DNA of 64,000 bases from contig NC_081406.1 in NCBI RefSeq assembly GCF_030272615.1, positions 247,807,218 to 247,871,217 on the forward strand, given 5' to 3'. This DNA comes from Cryptomeria japonica (Eukaryota; Streptophyta; Pinopsida; Cupressales; Cupressaceae). The position numbers were made by a program, and so were the translations under genes. Every line of letters starts with the position of its first letter. Position 1 is the first letter of the stretch. The notes beneath the pieces were generated by a model. That model was not told where the DNA came from, ran no database searches, and saw only the letters and a list, made by a program, of their open reading frames with translations. Of the stretch, positions 22,471-34,001 are shown piece by piece.

Positions 22471-22938
22471 TGTGAGATTTTGCCAAGATCAAGAGGTAAT
22501 GGAAAGAAAAAATAAGAGAGAAAAAAATAGATGAGAGAAATAAACTGTATTCTATCAAGAGGAAAAATATGATCAACTGGATCATTAAGCATTTGTTACA
22601 TACAATGAATATGAGCCTGCTTATATAGGCAAGGCTATATGGATATGTGAGCACATAAACATGACATGTGGCTCAATAAGAAACAAGGGTAGGTAGGAAA
22701 TAGGTGTGGGTAGGTAGGAGAAACAATATAATATTCCACATGAGGTGGATCACCCACTGAATGTGGAGTGTAACAACAAGATCAACACCATAAAAGGTGG
22801 AAATTCTCTTACACACACTATCCCAATGTGGTACAAACACCCAAGTGTCTCATACCCAAACTACTATGAAATGCATTTCCTAAGTAAACTTAAGTAAAGT
22901 GTAATAATATCCATGATGAATAATTATTTACACCAACA
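22471..22938 (-). repeat. LTR copy C (5-prime LTR)
   Basis: 468 bp, close match to copy B, adjoining the tRNA-iMet-like primer site on its left and the CCCTC duplicate on its right. Confidence 0.88.
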
Positions 22939-22943
22939 CCCTC

Positions 22944-25900
22944 ACCTCAAAAAATGTCTTAAAAAACCCCCTTGTTGAAACCCCTACGCCATCTACCTAA
23001 TGAAGATTTGTTGTTAGAAAAATAAAATAAAATATAAACATTCTTAAAGAATAAATTAATTATATAAAAAATGAGCCTAACATGACCCCATGTAACATGG
23101 TTTGCATCTTCAATGCAAACAATTGTTGATTTATTTATAGATTCCTCCTTTTGAGAGAGGAAAAGAGGCAATTCTATGTAGATGGACTCTTTACGTTGAG
23201 AGGCATCCTATACAATGTTAGCACATCCGTGAAACAAAAAAGAAAGGGCAGTTACAATCCCAGCATATGGAATTCGAAGAGTCCTGCCAGCTAGCGATTT
23301 CATTTGTAACTGCAACTAGGCACATGAAATTCGACAACCTTCATAGAACTTGAAGAGACTGACATTTCATAAATGAGGATTCTCCAATTGTTATATTTTA
23401 ATTGCTTTCAGCTCATGCAATAGAAAGTGGAGATTCATGGGATGTGTTTAAAAGAATGGTGTATTTCAGTATTTCTCATTTGAATAGTAACAATGGAGGA
23501 GGTTAGCGCATTGGAGAGAGATTTGTTTGTGCTTTACAAAGTGCGGTAGTTAAAGACGCATGGGATTGGAAAAGATGCATGTTGCGATCCACAACCAAGT
23601 TCATCTCATTTTTTTAAAAAATCTTCTCTGGTAGATTTAGTAATATTTTTCCTGCAAGATCTGCTCATTTTAAATTCATTGAAATTAAAATGGTTGATTC
23701 ATTTGCAAGTTCATGTGCATTATAATTAGGGTTTCTGTCAAGCTATCAATTCCTTAGTTATTTTGTCTTTTTCATGCATAATCAAATATACTTCCTTTGA
23801 TTTGTTATTTACTTTCCCTTTCTGATATCTGCATGTTTTTTATAGAAGCATTAAAATCTAAACTCAAGCAAGAGGAAATATAAACATTCTGATCTTGCTT
23901 TATATCTAAAATCAAATGCATAAATGTCTTTAATAAAAATCAAATGTTACATATCATTAGAATCAAGAAATGAAAAAACCCTCTTTCAAAATATGTTGGC
24001 AATTGTAGCTTCCATCTTTATTTCCTTGCCATTTTTAAATAGTTTACAGCTGATCATCATTTCACTTTTCCATACAGAAATATCAGATCCTAAAAATATT
24101 TTAGAAGATGATTAACAGTACCGTATAAAACCAAACTACCATATTTATTTTAGGTATAATATCAAACAAAATCTCAGTTACATCTATTTACACATAAAAA
24201 TGTACAATCCAAACATGATGAATTGCCTAATTTATGAACTTTATTTCTCTTATCTCATATATTGTTTCATTGTTCAAATCATGAATCTATTTATCATTGT
24301 TTCTACAGTTTTATTTTATTTTCACTTTGCATTCTTCTCACAGATACTCAGGTTTACTAAGTTCCTTCATCTCCATATGGATCAAGGCAATAATAGGGCA
24401 AATGAATAGGAAAACCAAATATGTTGCTTGCCATCTTTATTTCCTTTTCTTATCTTGTAAGTCTGTCAGAATTGGGGCAACTTAGCTGTAGTTGAAGTAT
24501 TCTAAAGCATCTGATATAGAATAATATATTTGTTAAATATATGTTTCTATATATATATATTATTTTATTACTTATTTATTCTTTAAGAAAAAATATTGTC
24601 TTAAGAATTTGTGTGATTTTTTAAATCCATTGAATTCATATAAATCTAATTGAAGCTGACATTTTTATATTTTTTTTTGTCTCTTCGATATAGATTATTT
24701 TTGTCAAATATATAAAAGATACTATTAAATTCACATCTTATTGAAGACTTCAAAATATTTTTGATTATGTTGGCAAAGAAATTGAGAAAATTTTCTATGT
24801 GCTTCTTACACAGACAATTGTAAATAAAGCCCATCAATATTTTTAAATAAGATTTTTTATTTTGGGAATATTTATCAATAGAAAATATTTAAAGCTATAA
24901 TACTTTGAAATAGATGTTAGCAATTATAATTAGTTCAAGTTTTATTTTATAGGAAACATTTAAATGTATAATTAAAACTGCAACTTTCTATTTTCTATGA
25001 GTTGTTTCCTTCTACAAACATAAACATGCTATTCAAGAATTGTTTTCATCTTCAAATGGTGTCTTACAAGAAAGTTTATATATTTATTGTGCCTTTTACT
25101 AATGATAAAAATTATAAATGATTTTTACAATAGTATAGCTCAATTGATTGACACCAATGCTTTGATAAAAAAACAAATAAAGAATCTTAATTTACAATTT
25201 AGAAAAATTAAAAATAAATTTTATGTTTGAAAATTTCAAATGTAAAATATAATGTTTCTAAGTTTAAAAAATCATGTATATATATAATGTTTCTAAATTC
25301 AAAAAATCAAAATTACATGTATGCACAATTATTTCAAAAATAATATATAATTTTTTTATTTCCAATTTAGTCAAATCAAAAAATATTTACATATTTCTAT
25401 TAAAAATAAAATACAATATTTCTAAATTTTAAAAAATCAAAATTGCATACACAAATATTTCAAAACAATTTAGTAATTTATATCACATTTTCTCTCTTTA
25501 TAGATTATATATTATTTTTCATATAAATGCATTTTTTCTATTCATATTCTATTTATTTCTTAGTTAATTTTGTATTATTTTATTATATATTAATAAAGTT
25601 TGAAATTTATTTGTATTTGTGTTCCAAATTTTTTTTAAAAAATTAATCATTTTAACTTACATTTTATAGTTATATTTTTTATACCACAAGACATTTAGCA
25701 CATGCTTGTGTTAAATAGTATTTATACAATATATATGTTGTATACATTATTAAATGAAATGGTAGCCTCAAACTAAACCAAATTGAACTTTAAAATTAAA
25801 TATAAATGCAAAAAAATTGAAATAGTATACCTAATTGAATATGAATCCAACTCAAACTAGCATACTAATGCTAAATCATAAGAAAACCTACTACAATTCA

Positions 25901-26225
25901 TTACCATTTATAATATAAAGGTCATCAGTTTCATTAATTAAGCTAGAAGTTTCCTTTTGTAGGGTTGAACTAAAACCTCAATGATGTGCCACAAATCAAA
26001 TTCCAAAAGAAACACTTTCCATAATAGTAAATTATAAGCTAAATAGGGTTAGAGTTAATGTTTGGAGGTTAGGATAATTTATGATATGTCAAATATAACC
26101 TTGAATCAAAATAATAAGACCAGATCATGTAAATCCTAAAGCTTATTATTCGATGCAAATAGATTTTAAGTTAATTTATCATATGTTAAATATAACCTTG
26201 GATCAAAATAATAAGACCAACTATG
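22944..26225. other. AT-rich intergenic DNA
   Basis: 3.3 kb with no recognised gene or element. The part at 23180-23640 is less AT-rich and could be low-copy sequence, but no frame longer than about 20 codons is convincing there. Confidence 0.5.
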
Positions 26226-26230
26226 TAAAC

Positions 26231-28045
26231 CTTAACCTTAATCCTACCCCTAACACTAAACCCTAACCCTAACCAAAAACCTAACCCTAGCCATAATATT
26301 AAACCATAACCTTAACCATTATCTTAACCATAACCCTACACCGTAACCATTATCCTAACACTACCCCTAATCCTACCCATGGTGTAAACCCTAAACCTAC
26401 CAATAATACTCACGAAAACCCTTACGCTAACCCTAATCATGATGTGAACCCTAATTATAATCCACCCCTAATCCTAACCTTGATATAAACCCTAACCATA
26501 ATGCTAACCCTAACACTAAACCCTAACCATAACCCTCATCGTAATATTAAATCATAACCATATCCCTAACTATACCATATCCCTAACCATAACCCTAACC
26601 GTGATATAAACCCTAACCCTACCAACAATTCTAACCATAACTCCAAACCATAAACCTAACCATTATAGTAACCTTAACCTCAATCTTGAACAAAAAAATC
26701 ATAATTATTATTCTATCTCTAATAATAACTCTAATTGCAATATTAACCCTAATCCTAACCTTAAGCCTAACCTAATAATAACCCTAAATCTAACTATATC
26801 TCTAACCAAAAATTTAATTTGGAACTCCATTAGCAAACCAAATAATATACATATATTGGTTTAAACCTAATCCTAATTGAATTTTACTCCAAAACCAAAA
26901 ACCTAACCCTAGACATAATATTAAACCATAACCTTAACCATTATCTTAACCATAACCCCGAACCATAACCATTATCCTAACACTACCCCTAATCCTACCC
27001 ATGATGTAAACCCTAAACCTACCAATAATACTTACTAACATCCTCATGCTAACCCTAATCATGATATAAACCCTAATTGTAATCCACCCCTAATCCTAAC
27101 CTTGATATAAACCCTAACCATAATATTAAATCATAACCATAACCTTAAACCATAACCCTCACCGTAATATTAACCCTAACACTAAACCCTAACCCTAACC
27201 CTAACCCTAACCCTAAACCATAACCCTAACTATACCATATCCCTAACCCTAACCCTAACCATGATATAAACCCTAACCCTACCAATAGTTCTAACCATAA
27301 CTCTAAACCATAAACCTAACCATTATAATAACCTTAACCTCAATCTTGAACAAAAACATCATAATTGTTATTCTATCTCTAATAATATCTCTAATTGCAA
27401 TATTAACCCTAAACCTAACCTTAAGCCTAACCTAATAATAACCTTAAATCTAACTATATCTCTAACCAAAAATTTAATTTGGAACTCCATTAGCAAACCA
27501 GATAATATACATATATTGGTTTAAACCTAATCCTAATTGAATTTTACTCCAAAACCATAACCTAATTTAACTCTATTCATAATTTAACCCTAAACTTAAT
27601 GTAATTGAATAATAACCCTAATTCTAACCCAAATTGAAATATAATACTAATCCGAACTATAATTAAACCCATATCAATAACCTAATCTTACGATAATTGA
27701 AACCTAACCATTAGGTAAACCTAAGATTAATTATAACCCTAGAGAATTAAGCCCTAACTACAACTTGAACCCTAATCTAACCATAATTAAACCTTAGCTC
27801 TAATCCTAATTTAAACCTAGCCCTAATGTAATTGAATTATAGCCCAAAATTGACCTCTAATCCTAACCCTAAATATAATTAAACCCTGACTCTAATCAAC
27901 TATAACCTTAACCCTTAACCCTAATCCCTCTATTTAATGTTAACCCTAAAATCAACTCTATTTATAAATTTGAACCCTAATATAAGTGTAATAGAACCCT
28001 ATTCTAACCTTAACCCTAATCCTAACCCAAACCCTAATTCTTATA
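26231..28045. repeat. Interstitial telomere-like CCCTAA array (degenerate)
   Basis: About 1.8 kb dominated by CCCTAA, CCATAA, CCTTAA and CCATTA hexamer-like words. The longest exact run is at 27184-27217, five CCCTAA units in a row, the six-base form rather than the seven-base CCCTAAA usual for most plant telomeres. A larger duplication is superimposed: about 26273-26894 and 26895-27555 are copies of each other, including a non-repetitive GGAACTCCATTAGC block. Degeneration implies an old internal array, not a chromosome end. Confidence 0.9.
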
Positions 28046-28203
28046 GCTATCATCACATACTATCTTATAATATAATTTATTTTAGTAAAAAGATACAATA
28101 TAATTATATATTGATTTATTTTATGTTTTCCATGTTGTGCTGCCACTGCCACTAGCATATATACCTTAAATTTTAATTTAATCTATATAAAATACGTTGA
28201 GAG

Positions 28204-28276
28204 ATATCCTTCTCGAGGTGCCTATTTTGATACAATTTTACATGCTAAAGTGAAATGGGTGCCTCGAGAAGGATAT
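28204..28276. repeat. Inverted repeat, 15-bp perfect arms
   Basis: ATATCCTTCTCGAGG (28204-28218) is matched by its exact reverse complement at 28262-28276, with a 43-nt loop. It could be a small transposon footprint or a hairpin; no TSD or gene context decides. Confidence 0.75.
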
Positions 28277-28299
28277 TAATAAACAATCCATATCCCTAT

Positions 28300-28963
28300 A
28301 ATTTATTGACCTTGCCACAAATCAACCTATATCTCTAATGAAAAAAATAATTTCAATTAGGTGGCATAGGAATCCTCAAATTTCTACACATTTTTGAGAG
28401 TGATGGTGAATGGTCTGATAAACCACCATATGCTAATTGTGAGGTACCATTCTTATTTTTGAGGAAATTATGAGAAAATTTTGAAATATGTTTTAAACCC
28501 ACTAATTTAGGTATTAGATGTCATAACCCTTACAACTTTATCTCTATTTTTGAATAATATCAAAATTGAAAAACAATTAGCAATAATTTATTTTCTTTTA
28601 TTTTTTATTGTTAAGAAAATTTATTTATTTTATCATCGATATAATTAAATCATGAATAATAATAACATGATTCAAAATATCTCTAAATCATTAATTATGC
28701 CTTAAAAGTTCTTGTAATTAAAGAGAGTTACAAATATAGTCCCAAATTTAAATGCAATTTAGCTTCTATTATGAAACTATTACTTGGTCTTGAAATTTAA
28801 TTGCCATTCTTTTGTAAGTTAAATTTAAAGTACCTTCTCGGGGGAATCTTTCGAAATGCAGTTTCAAAATGACACAGAGAAAACTGTTTTAGAGATTCTT
28901 TGAGATGGGAAGGATGGAAAAAGGGGAAAAATCTCACACCAGAAGGAAACCCTCTGCAATGTA
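28300..28963. other. AT-rich to unique DNA left of small copia derivative
   Basis: 28830-28963 is less AT-rich and has an open frame on the minus strand (28797-28997), but no domain is recognised. Confidence 0.4.
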
Positions 28964-28968
28964 CACAG

Positions 28969-29239
28969 TGTTGGTAGAATCTACTAATTTCTATCACCGT
29001 CAGTATTAAATAGAATTGATGATAGCAAAGAAGGGTCGAGAAAATTATCAGTCAGTGAAAGACTGATCTAGTGCTTCTTCATCTTTCAAAAGATTTCTAT
29101 AAAAAGAAGGCAAATGTAAATTGTTTTAAAAAAATCAGTAAATATTTTTTGCGTTTCAGAATAGTTGCATATAAATCCTCTATTTTTGCATATATGTTTT
29201 TTAATGCACTGTTGACTCATGCCCATCAACCCCATCACA
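28969..29239 (+). repeat. 5-prime LTR of the G-patch copia derivative
   Basis: TG..CA termini; homologous to 31113-31393. Confidence 0.9.
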
Positions 29240-30245
29240 GTGGTATTAGAGTAGGTCGTGTTTGCTGGGAATAATCAAAGATAGAAAAATTATTGAAGAA
29301 GATGCCATTAAGCAAGAGAGGGAGCCCCAGTTAAAGGAATATCACAGATTGTGGGAAGAACAATAGACTTTGTCGAAATTAAAATCAGTAGAGGAGATTT
29401 TGGAGTCGCCAAGCAGAAATTAGGTGTTGCAGCTGAAGAGAAAGTTTGCCAAGATAGAGATAGAGATAGAGGACGCGAATACAAGGTTTTGAAGAGAATC
29501 TCGTTGAGGTCAAAGGAGGAGGTCGAGCTGTAGCAGGAAATAAAGAAGGGACAGTATTAAAGGTAAATCCATTGTTGAGAAGAAAGGTCTTTGTTTTCAT
29601 CAGAAGATAGAGAAATCAAGAGATGGAGGTGATAAATTAAAGTCTTGAACATCGTGGGTGTGAGAGGAAGAGTATTCAACCACTAAAGAGAATTGATTAC
29701 TATGGTGACAAGAGAATCAAGGAAGTGAAGGTACACAAAACTGTCAGAGAAGAAAGATAAATTATTATATCAAACTTAAGAAAATAAGGTGATTTAAATT
29801 GTTGTAATAAAATCAAGTAAACAAATGGGCAAGGCAGGTAAGAAGGTGAAAAAGGAGAATGAAAATTTAACTCCCGAGAGAGATATTTAAAAAAAACAAT
29901 TAATGCAACTGAAGAAATCCAAATTAGAGATGATAACAATTATAAAAGAGAGGCAAGCAGAAAAATATTAAATTTTAGAAGAAATTTGTGATCTTTGAAA
30001 ATAATCAAGCAAAGTTGAAGAGAAAAATGAAGAGTTAGAGGAAACATTAAAGTTGTTTGATGTGATTAAGGAAAAATTGGAAGATTTGGGAGAAACTTAA
30101 GAGATTAGAAGAAGCATATAGTTTACAGATGAAGGAAATCACAAACTAAAAGAAGAGAATGAATGTCTAAGGTCAAAGTCATTGGTATTTGATTTTTTGG
30201 TATTTGATTTTTTGTGTGGGATAGAAGATTTTTTATCCAATAAGT

Positions 30246-30640
30246 GTGATTTTGCTGAAATTGTTTGTAAAGATAAATATGTTAATAAGTCTGAAAATCA
30301 TGGAAAGAATGGGTTGTAAAGGTCATGGACTAGGAAAGAATGAACAAGGGATAAGAAAGCTAATTGAACAAACAACGAGGCCAAAATATGAAGGCCTTGG
30401 ATATAACATAGGTAGAGAAAGAATGATACAAGAGTTTCAACTGAAAAAAAATCATTTCAAGGAATTCAAACTATGCGGTGTTCACATTGTAACAGAAAAG
30501 GTTATACAAAATAGTAGTGTTGGATATTCATCCTTGTGGTATTTGTGGTTTGAAGAATCATTGCAACAAGATGTATTGGAATAAAGAAGAAAAGAATGAA
30601 TCTATGATAGGATGTATGAGAATGGATTGTGGATGGAGCT
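30246..30640 (+). pseudogene. G-patch plus CCHC-finger protein remnant
   Basis: In the frame starting at 30246, residues 19-53 (30300-30404) read MGCKGHGLGKNEQGI followed by GLGY, the glycine pattern of a G-patch. G-patches bind RNA helicases or RNA and also occur next to retroviral and plant gypsy proteases. After a frame change, two Cys/His clusters follow: CSHCNRKGYTK (30479-30511, then a TAG) and CGICGLKNHC in the frame at 30517. These look like decayed zinc fingers of a gag or protease-linked protein. No start codon or full product can be assigned. Confidence 0.6.
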
Positions 30641-30989
30641 ACGGATCAAGTTGGCAGAAGATTACATGCGTGATCAAAAAATTATTTATGCTGGTAATAA
30701 TAAAAAAATGATATCAAGATCTAAGAAGGGTAACAAATATTGTTGATCAAGAGAAAACTTTGTTTTGACATCTTTAGAAATAAGAGTTGTAAGAAATCTT
30801 ATAATAAAGTAGAAAAACAATGTTTGGAGAGACAGCCGTAGCAATTGGACAAAGCCAAGAGAAAGGCATTACCAATGAAATCAAATATCCGAAGATCATC
30901 AAAATTTATTAAGCAAGGAGAGATTTCAAAGTCAGAAGACTTGATTATGGACACTAAAAATGAGATAAAAGAAAGACAACAGTCTAGAG

Positions 30990-31058
30990 CATTGTAGCTT
31001 TGAAGATCAATTAGCAAACATATTCACAAAGGCTTTAAGAGAAAAATTGAATATTTAA
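30990..31058 (+). pseudogene. pol: Copia pol C-terminal tail
   Basis: The in-frame motif EDQLANIFTKALREK ending in TAA matches the conserved end of copia RNase H (usually DxLADIFTKAL). It sits just before the purine tract and right LTR, its normal place. Confidence 0.7.
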
Positions 31059-31112
31059 GAGGCCATTTAAGTATTGTAAATATTGATGTATTTCATGGAA
31101 GAAATTAAGGAG

Positions 31113-31393
31113 TGTTGGTAGAATCTAGTAATTTCTACCACCGTCGGTATTAAATACAGTTGGTGAAGACAAAGAATAGTCTAGAAAATTATCAGTCGGT
31201 GAAGACTAATCTAAAAGCTTCTTTATCTTTCTAAAGACCTCTATAAAAAATATAAAAAAGAAGCAAATGTAAATTGTTTCAAGCAAGTCAGTAAAGATTA
31301 TCTGTGCAACAGCACAGTTGCATATAAATACTCTATTTCTGCATATATATATTTTTAATGCATTGTTGACTTATGCCCATCCACCCCATCACA
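31113..31393 (+). repeat. 3-prime LTR of the G-patch copia derivative
   Basis: TG..CA termini; homologous to 28969-29239 with scattered differences and small indels. Confidence 0.9.
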
Positions 31394-31687
31394 AAGTGTT
31401 CACAACTTGGGCATTGGATAGGTAGCGGTGAAGTGCAATGAAGATAATATCAATAGTTTTGGAATTGAGCTTTTCATCTGCACTGGGTTTAATTTTTTGC
31501 ATTTAAAAAGGCATGAGGAATATATACACCTAGTCTAAGTTCCCACATTGAAGTAAATACGAAGGCCGAGATTTAGTTTTTGCCTATCAACTATTATTTG
31601 AGGAAGCTGCATGTATAATGTAGGAATTGTGAGCCTTTTCACAGTTATGGATTTTACAATACATGTTCCTCGACTTTTTTTATTCTT

Positions 31688-31745
31688 AGCATGTCTCTTA
31701 CCCTGCCAAAGACCACGTGCTTGGTTTTCAGCTTGGACTCCTTTA
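31688..31745 (-). pseudogene. Possible cyclophilin fragment
   Basis: The minus strand reads TKHVVFGRV in one frame, matching the conserved GKHVVFGKV segment of cyclophilin peptidyl-prolyl isomerases. The rest of the domain is not readable, and stop codons lie close by. It may be a gene scrap or chance. Confidence 0.3.
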
Positions 31746-31888
31746 AGAATCCGTGTCCTTAATTATTTGTCGCAAAAACCTTTTCACACCTTAGCATGGA
31801 ATTCAAAGGCAATAATCTTAAACATTTAGTTTTAATACTTCTTTAGATAGATTCCTAAATAATTGCAAGTTTATAGTTTCGTTAGTAA

Positions 31889-32688
31889 ATTTTTTTTTTT
31901 TTTCAAAGAACATTTCACAATCAAGAAGCATCAATCAAACGGTGCCCCCAAAAGACCCATTAATATCACAAAAAACAAAATAGGTTCCCCAAGAACCCAA
32001 GAGAAAAACTACACCCACTTGTCCTCCATATTTAATTTCACCAAATTTGCCACATAATATGGGGGTAAGAAACCCTAGGCAATCATCCACCTCTTATCTG
32101 ACAAGGTTCTCAAAGGGCCATTTAGCCAAACACTTAGCCACTCCATTCCACTCATGAGGGATATGACGGAAATAAATATGTTCCAAATAAGAACAAACTT
32201 GCAAAATCTGCTTTGCAACCAAGGTTAATGGCCAATTAACATCATCCAATTTCTTCTCCTTGAGCATATCCACCACCATCTGAAAGTCAGATTCATAGAT
32301 AATATGTTTCCACCCAAGGGAACACCCTCTCTCGACAACACAAAGAATAGAAAGAGCCTCCGTAAAATTATTAGGTTGGTGAACATTATAGGAAGATAAA
32401 TAGAACACAACTTCACCATCACTATCCCTACCAATGTCATGAATACCTGCATGCTCCAGGTTCCCTCTAGAAGAACCATCAGTATTGATTTTTAGAAATC
32501 CCTTAGAGGTAGGAAGCCATTGCCCATCTGTTTGAATCCTTTGTTTGGCGTGATTGACTCTTTTACAAACAGAGGAGGTTGAGCTATTACCAACCGAGTT
32601 AAGATTCCTCATAACCATCAAATCACTAGCATCACTAGTCTCAGACAAGTCACACTTTGCCAAAATAGTCTCTTGAAGCTTAATTTCA
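31889..32688 (-). mobile_element. 5-prime truncated LINE (RNase H end) with poly(A)
   Basis: On the minus strand the insert ends in an A-run (T-run at plus 31890-31903). It is flanked by TTAGTAA at 31882-31888 and 32689-32695, a short candidate TSD. Its body encodes the RNase H-like C-terminus typical of plant L1-type LINEs. Confidence 0.7.
32094..32663 (-). pseudogene. LINE-type RNase H domain (RVT_3 class)
   Basis: A 189-codon frame on the minus strand with the plant LINE RNase H pattern: GFLKINTDGSSRGN (first Asp), a FTEALSILCVVERG helix (Glu), YESDFQMVV (Asp) and a C-terminal HIPHEWNGVAKCLAKW. In L1-type elements this domain degrades RNA in RNA/DNA hybrids and lies downstream of the RT. 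No RT or endonuclease precedes it here, in keeping with 5-prime truncation. The frame is surprisingly intact for a fragment. Confidence 0.85.
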
Positions 32689-32699
32689 TTAGTAAGATA

Positions 32700-33992
32700 A
32701 TTCTAAGAACATTTTGAACATGATTTCATTATGATGCTCTCTTAATAGTTAATCAATATCTATAGTGAAGGAAGAGAGAGTATATTTTTAGGTGCACAAT
32801 TAATATTTTCACCCTTTATATTTCATAGCTAATAATTTTATAGTCATTGTTATATTAGATTTGTATTATACTTTTCTTTGTATAAATAACAAAGTTGATA
32901 TCTTACAATATGAATTATGTGATAATTTTGAATTTTATGTAAATAGTATCGAGATTTTGTTAAATAAATGAAACATTCATATAATCTATGGTTGAAAAAT
33001 TGAAGATTTGAGTACTTTATCAGTGTCTAGAAATCTAAATCTTCAGAATAACTATAAATATGCTTTTACCTTTTATCCTAAATACCTTTGGTTACATTTA
33101 AGTGGAAAATTCAGCATTAGGTTCTAAGGATTTTATTAAATATCTTCTTTGATGATATAATCATTTGATGAAATATTAATACTTAGAATTATAGGATATT
33201 TACTCAGGATTGACATAAAATTTAGGAATGATACTTTATCACTTTGAATTCTATGCCATAATGAAAGTGGTAATGATCCTATAAGGATATATGAATAATG
33301 AGGAATAGACAAAGTCCATGATTTTATAAAGTATTTATTTTGTGAATATGCAATGACTATTCAAGAAAGATCTATAAGAAAGTAAAGATAACTTTATATT
33401 ACTTGGTATTAAAGTAAGGAGTTATTTACATACAATCCAATTTTCTTACCTAGAAATGTAGTATGTGTTTGAATGATTGACATTAATAATATGTTGATAG
33501 AATTTGGGTTAGGAAAGTAAGGTTGAGATATCTTATTTTCATAATGATAAATATTTATAATTACATTAGTACTTGAATGTTTATGTGAGGATCTTTGACT
33601 TCAAGTATGTCATAGTTCATGATGCATTGTGTCACTGAAATATTCTTTGACTCCAAGTATGTATGCATAGTACATTCTTTCATTTTTAATATAAGTTTTA
33701 CACATATTAGATGAGAAAGATATATGCTTGTGTGTACAATTTATTGATATTTTTGTTATTGCATGGATTGATTCTTTGTAAGCCATGTATGCTTTTATAT
33801 GCTTTTATATGCATCATTTTGTTAAAATGTGTTTTTTGATGGGTGTCAAATATAGGGTAATACAGAAAGATAAATTATCACCCTATATCTATCTTTCACC
33901 AAACCACTTAAAACAGTTTTTGGACAAATCTTATTTGATGAATTTTTTTAGTTTGCTATTAATTTAATTATTGTCTCAAATTCCTTGTCATA
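32700..33992. other. AT-rich intergenic DNA
   Basis: No feature recognised. Confidence 0.5.
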
Positions 33993-34001
33993 TCATGATA
34001 T

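Larger units (their letters stand above)
19652..22938 (-). mobile_element. Non-coding LTR element with three LTR copies
   Basis: Three LTR copies in the same orientation: A 19652-20086 (incomplete), B 20087-20554 and C 22471-22938 (both 468 bp). Next to C is the minus-strand primer site TGGTATCAACGCC (plus 22458-22470). Next to B is a minus-strand polypurine tract AAGGGGGGG (20555-20562). The element is therefore transcribed from the minus strand, with C as 5-prime LTR and B as 3-prime LTR. The 1.9 kb interior (20555-22470) has no gag or pol motif, so the element is non-autonomous (TRIM/LARD-like). A and C are bounded by CCCTC, which suggests the tandem arrangement belongs to one insertion. 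Confidence 0.82.
28969..31393 (+). mobile_element. Small copia-derived LTR element with G-patch
   Basis: Short LTRs 28969-29239 (271 bp) and 31113-31393 (281 bp), both TGTTGGTAGAATC to CATCACA. The primer site TGGTATTAGAGTAGG starts at 29241 and a purine tract AGAAATTAAGGAG abuts the right LTR. The 1.87 kb interior has charged coiled-coil-like remnants, a G-patch, CCHC-like fingers, and the copia pol C-terminal motif DQLANIFTKAL (30990-31058). RT, integrase and protease are absent. The flanking 5-mers do not match, so a TSD is not confirmed. Confidence 0.85.

Noticed and set aside
26231-28045. True chromosome-end telomere
   Set aside because: Units are degenerate, interrupted and embedded in 26 kb and 36 kb of ordinary repeat-rich sequence on either side.
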